Notes under the pieces: model-generated
The model's database searches: none
Told to the model about the DNA's origin: nothing
Seen by the model: the letters and a program-made list of their open reading frames with translations, nothing else
Part shown: piece by piece, positions 60,973-64,000 of the stretch
How positions within the stretch are numbered: the first letter of the stretch is position 1
Layout of the letters: every line of letters starts with the position of its first letter
Assembly: GCA_964006375.1 (NCBI GenBank)
Contig: OZ023265.1
Coordinates: 8,681,660 to 8,745,659 of the forward strand
Source of the DNA: Tillus elongatus
Taxonomy: Eukaryota; Arthropoda; Insecta; Coleoptera; Cleridae
Direction: 5' to 3'
DNA length: 64,000 nt
Translations under genes and position numbers: made by a program

Positions 60973-62561
60973 GTGAGTTGTGGAAGAAAATCGCATTTCT
61001 TTAAATGATATTTCTTATAACTTAACCATTTTTCGTATTGCTTGCTGTAGATATTTATATCATCACATTTTTATTGATTATTTATTTATTATTTCATTAA
61101 AACATCAAAGAAAACTGGGTTATTTAACCTAATTGTCAAAAAATGTTAAATGTCATTGACATCAAGATATTATAGTACTTAAGGTAGATTAAAAATTAGA
61201 AGGCTAGGCGTTAGCTAGGGATTTGTTTAATGAGAGTATGGCGCCATTTAACAAGTTAAAATCATGTAACTCTTGAGCTATTTTCAAAATAGATTCAAAA
61301 TTTTTTGTCTGGCTATTATATTTATAGATAAGTGATCTTGTGATATAATTTGTAAACAGTCGTAAATTTCATGCTTTATTACTGTAGTTATCAAAACTAA
61401 TTTAAAATCTGATGAATAATCTTTATCTGTATTTGAAATTTTAACTTGTTGGGTAAATAAAATTTCAACTAAAGTGTGTTAAACAATTCAGTTTTCTAAT
61501 ATTCATGCATTTATCAGTTTGTACAAATAATTAGTGTGTGAAATGTATAAAAAATTTGAGATGGCTTTGGAAATTGAAATATTAACTTACCTAAACTGCT
61601 CATAATATATAATAATATACAGGTGTTCTATATAAGAACCAACACAGAGTAGGTGTGTGTAATCATGATTTAAAGTAACTTACCCTAATACTAAGTTGCA
61701 CCCCCTGAGGAGTTATGGGGGTTCAAAGTTACCACAGGAATTACAAAAAATTAATATGTTGGAAACCATTTAATCTACAAGAACCAAACTAAACACTTGA
61801 ATGAAGTAATCTCATTAAGTGCTAATTGACGGTTATTTCAAACGAATCAACATTTTGCAAGTGGGAGATCGTGAGTGCCTATAAGTCCTTAAATTAAAAA
61901 GAACTTTTATAGTCACTTATAGATTGTGATAGAGACATATTTGCCGAGCTGTAATTTTCTTCCTTTTCCTAGCTTTATTTGTTAAAACAATCGGTGGTGA
62001 TGGTCGACTTTAGCGCAACTACATTTCAAAGTGATTATAATAGAATATGGCCTAAAAACAGTTGTACATACCTTAATAAAGTAAAACAATGTGGCATATT
62101 TCGTTTTTAATAACCTTTCAGTGATAAAAGCAATTAAAACGTTTAGATTTACAATAAAAACGTATTTTTGTACCAGAGGTTATGACTGTTGATATATTTC
62201 ATGCAGATAGGCGTTGTTGTCAGTTTCGAATCTATTTCCTTATTACAGGGTAGTATTTGTCTTCTTTTTTCTTTAGGGAAACTTTATGTGGTAACTATGG
62301 CACAATGACTTATAAAACTTAAAACGGTTTCAGCTTTTATTTTGACAAGGTGGTGTCTTGTCAGGTCGGCAGGAGTGCGTGTAAAAAGCATTTAAGATCT
62401 TTTGTTGCATTCAAGCGGCAAAACACTCTTGGAATTTAATATTAAATGTGGCAACGCTGTTGAAAAGTGACAGTTCGAATCTTGAAAATAGTGCTTTTTT
62501 CATAACTTTAATTATCATTTATTCTGCTATTTATGGTTTTTCCTGTAAATTTTTTTGCTGA
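60973..62561 (+). other. Carrier-gene intron, no confident element
   Basis: AT-rich. TACAGGTGTTCTATATAAG at 61619 resembles ends of IS630/mariner-type elements, with no transposase. The exon completing this gene was searched for by eye and not seen. Confidence 0.5.
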
Positions 62562-62918
62562 TTATTTATCTACGTTACGTAATGTTTCTTGTGGTGTGCG
62601 CCGTTTTGCTTGATTCAAGTTGCGGTAAAGTCGACCGTCCCCAAACAATCTTCTATTGTGATGTGGTTTTCCCTTCCTCCACCTTTTCAGTTGGAAGTAC
62701 CTGTTGTCTTTCTTGGAGAAACAGGGGTTAAGGTTTTTCTGATTCTGAACCACCCCTGTCCCTAGCTTATTACTTACAGGACCGGGTGTCTTTCTGAGAG
62801 AAACACAGGGATGTTCTTTCTGTTTATTTTTTTCCAGAAACATTCGAATCACCTGTGCATGCAAAAACCGCACGAGGAATGTGGTTTCAACCTCCCAAAA
62901 TTTGCAACATTTAGGCAA
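62562..62918 (-). other. Unrecognised ORF of 118 codons
   Basis: Open on the complement from ATG 62916 to a stop at 62562. Basic and Pro/Asn-rich. Two segments look alike (HPCVSLRKTPGPVSNK and NPCFSKKDNRYFQLK, DNA core TCTTTCT..GAGAAACA), which suggests an internal duplication. Adjoins a family B repeat. No family recognised; could be part of an unknown element or chance. Confidence 0.25.
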
Positions 62919-62919
62919 A

Positions 62920-63465
62920 GAACGTGAAACAAATACGGATTATGTAAAGAAAATGTTGCAAGAAGAGTGTTCTGCAGACCCTTAAGTTTCAGCTTCAACT
63001 GTCATTGTCCTTCATTTTACTAAAATATTTTCAGAAAATTCTTTTTATCTATACCCTTTCTGTGATGCTTTGGCTGTAGTTTTAGTTGAATTTATGCTGT
63101 AACGGTCTATAATTTTTAGCTAATTTTCATTGAAAAAATTTGTTAATGAGGAGACCGCGACTTTTGAATTTTAAAAAGATTTCTTCAAATGAATGCGAAC
63201 TAGGCCCCCAAGAATCCATATCCGGGTTTACTTTCAGTTTTTAATTGTTTACATATATACAGCTGAATATAATTGTTATTATACAAGATACGAGAAAAAA
63301 TTCTATACGTTAATTATAGGGTGTCTTGAGCTGCATCTTATAAAATTATTTTGACAATCACAGGCTGGCCCACAAAGTCGTTGGTGATTCCTACAATTTT
63401 TTTGAACACCCTTATATTATTGCACTTTTGCATTTTTTATCGAAATATGATGCATGTTTGTAAGA
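62920..63465 (-). repeat. Family B repeat
   Basis: Complement of 19071-19360 and 20781-21260 (AATGACAGTTGAAGCTGAAA, AGAAAGGGTATAGATAAAAA). A family A 3' module fragment lies at 63140-63235 (ATTCTTGGGGGCCTAGTTCG on the complement). Confidence 0.65.
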
Positions 63466-63795
63466 AACAATCAAAACACAGTAAGTGCGTTTTGAATGGG
63501 GAATTTTCATTAAATGTTTTAAATTTCAATAACTCAATTTGCTATTAACCTAAGGTTTGTTCGCTACGAAACCAGTTGTCTCGAAAACATTTTAAATGTA
63601 TTTTCGGAAAATTTGTGTACATTTTCAAAGAATAAGTTATTTTGATAAAATATGGTACATTGTTTCTACTGTATAGGTTATACCGGTAACCAAATTGATG
63701 CCTGCTTGCATTAGAGAGACATATTTTCTATTAAAAACATTTTAATGAAAATTCACTTCCATAGCACACTTGCTGCGTCCATACTTTTTGCATAG
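63466..63795 (+). repeat. Short TIR element, complete
   Basis: Ends AACACAGTAAGTGCGTTTTG and CATAGCACACTTGCTGCGTC, inverted, with TTTCATTAAA/TTTAATGAAA just inside. The interior matches 18797 and 20455 on the complement (TTGATGCCTGCTTGCATTAG). Confidence 0.7.
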
Positions 63796-63883
63796 ATGCT
63801 CCAAGATATTCTCTAAGTGAAGATTGGAACATGTGATGAGCACTGCTAATTAACTTAGCGAACCCAAACACATCTTTTAAAGA

Positions 63884-63924
63884 CCTGACGATCGTTTCAC
63901 TAACAACGTTAGCGTCATCAGAGG
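63884..63924 (-). ncRNA. Hammerhead-like ribozyme, second family
   Basis: On the complement: CCT, CTGATGA, CGCTAAC-GTT-GTTAGT, GAAA, CGATCGTC, AGG. ACGATCGT is a perfect palindrome acting as stem III, GTC precedes the predicted cut, and CCT/AGG is a short stem I. Stem II has one unpaired C next to the core, so activity is uncertain. It sits in a repeat also seen at 29690-29830 (decayed). Confidence 0.55.
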
Positions 63925-63935
63925 CTTAAAAATTC

Positions 63936-64000
63936 NNNNNNNNNNNNNNNNNNNNNNNNNNNNNNNNNNNNNNNNNNNNNNNNNNNNNNNNNNNNNNNNN
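63936..64000. other. Assembly gap (N)
   Basis: 65 undetermined bases at the end of the window. Confidence 1.

Overview
The window is eukaryotic, from an insect with a large, repeat-swollen genome. Three host genes with consensus GT-AG introns are embedded in a dense, AT-rich bed of transposable elements. The element families are typical of insects: Jockey/CR1-like and R1/I-like LINEs, mariner, hAT, and hammerhead-bearing retroelement fragments. I cannot name the species or order from the sequence alone. The last 65 bases are an N gap.

Host genes, all on the + strand: (1) a complete four-exon homologue of MKRN2 opposite strand protein (coding 16882-33311, 207 aa), whose exons are small islands in about 16 kb of element-filled introns. 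(2) A complete five-exon homologue of the minor-spliceosome factor ZRSR2/U2AF35-related protein (coding 35554-45065, 585 aa): CCCH finger, UHM, CCCH finger, repetitive RS tail. Two LINEs sit in its introns. (3) The first two coding exons of a mitochondrial carrier of the SLC25A14/SLC25A30 (BMCP/KMCP) type (60692-60972), which runs off the right edge.

Layout: 1-16760 is a block of repeats (LINE1 copies, a Jockey-like LINE, microsatellite-centred 'family A' elements, a large palindromic TIR element, a broken mariner). 16862-33311 is the MKRN2OS gene. 33312-35550 is a short intergenic stretch with inverted repeats and a mariner relic. 35554-45065 is ZRSR2. 45066-60650 is intergenic: LINE 3' ends, a DUF4817-type transposase relic, an RNase H LINE relic, a near-complete mariner with both TIRs, two hAT fragments, a pair of inverted hammerhead ribozymes and another LINE1. 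60692-63935 is the start of the carrier gene.

The most notable non-coding structure is a set of type I hammerhead ribozymes with loopless palindromic stem III (54750-54792 on + and 53320-53362 on -), the architecture known from Penelope-like elements. Next come a family of interspersed elements with a long (TA)n tract at a fixed internal position, and a repeat carrying tRNA-like Pol III A and B boxes that a LINE has split. Local family names (LINE1-LINE7, A, B, R, F) are mine and are not database names.
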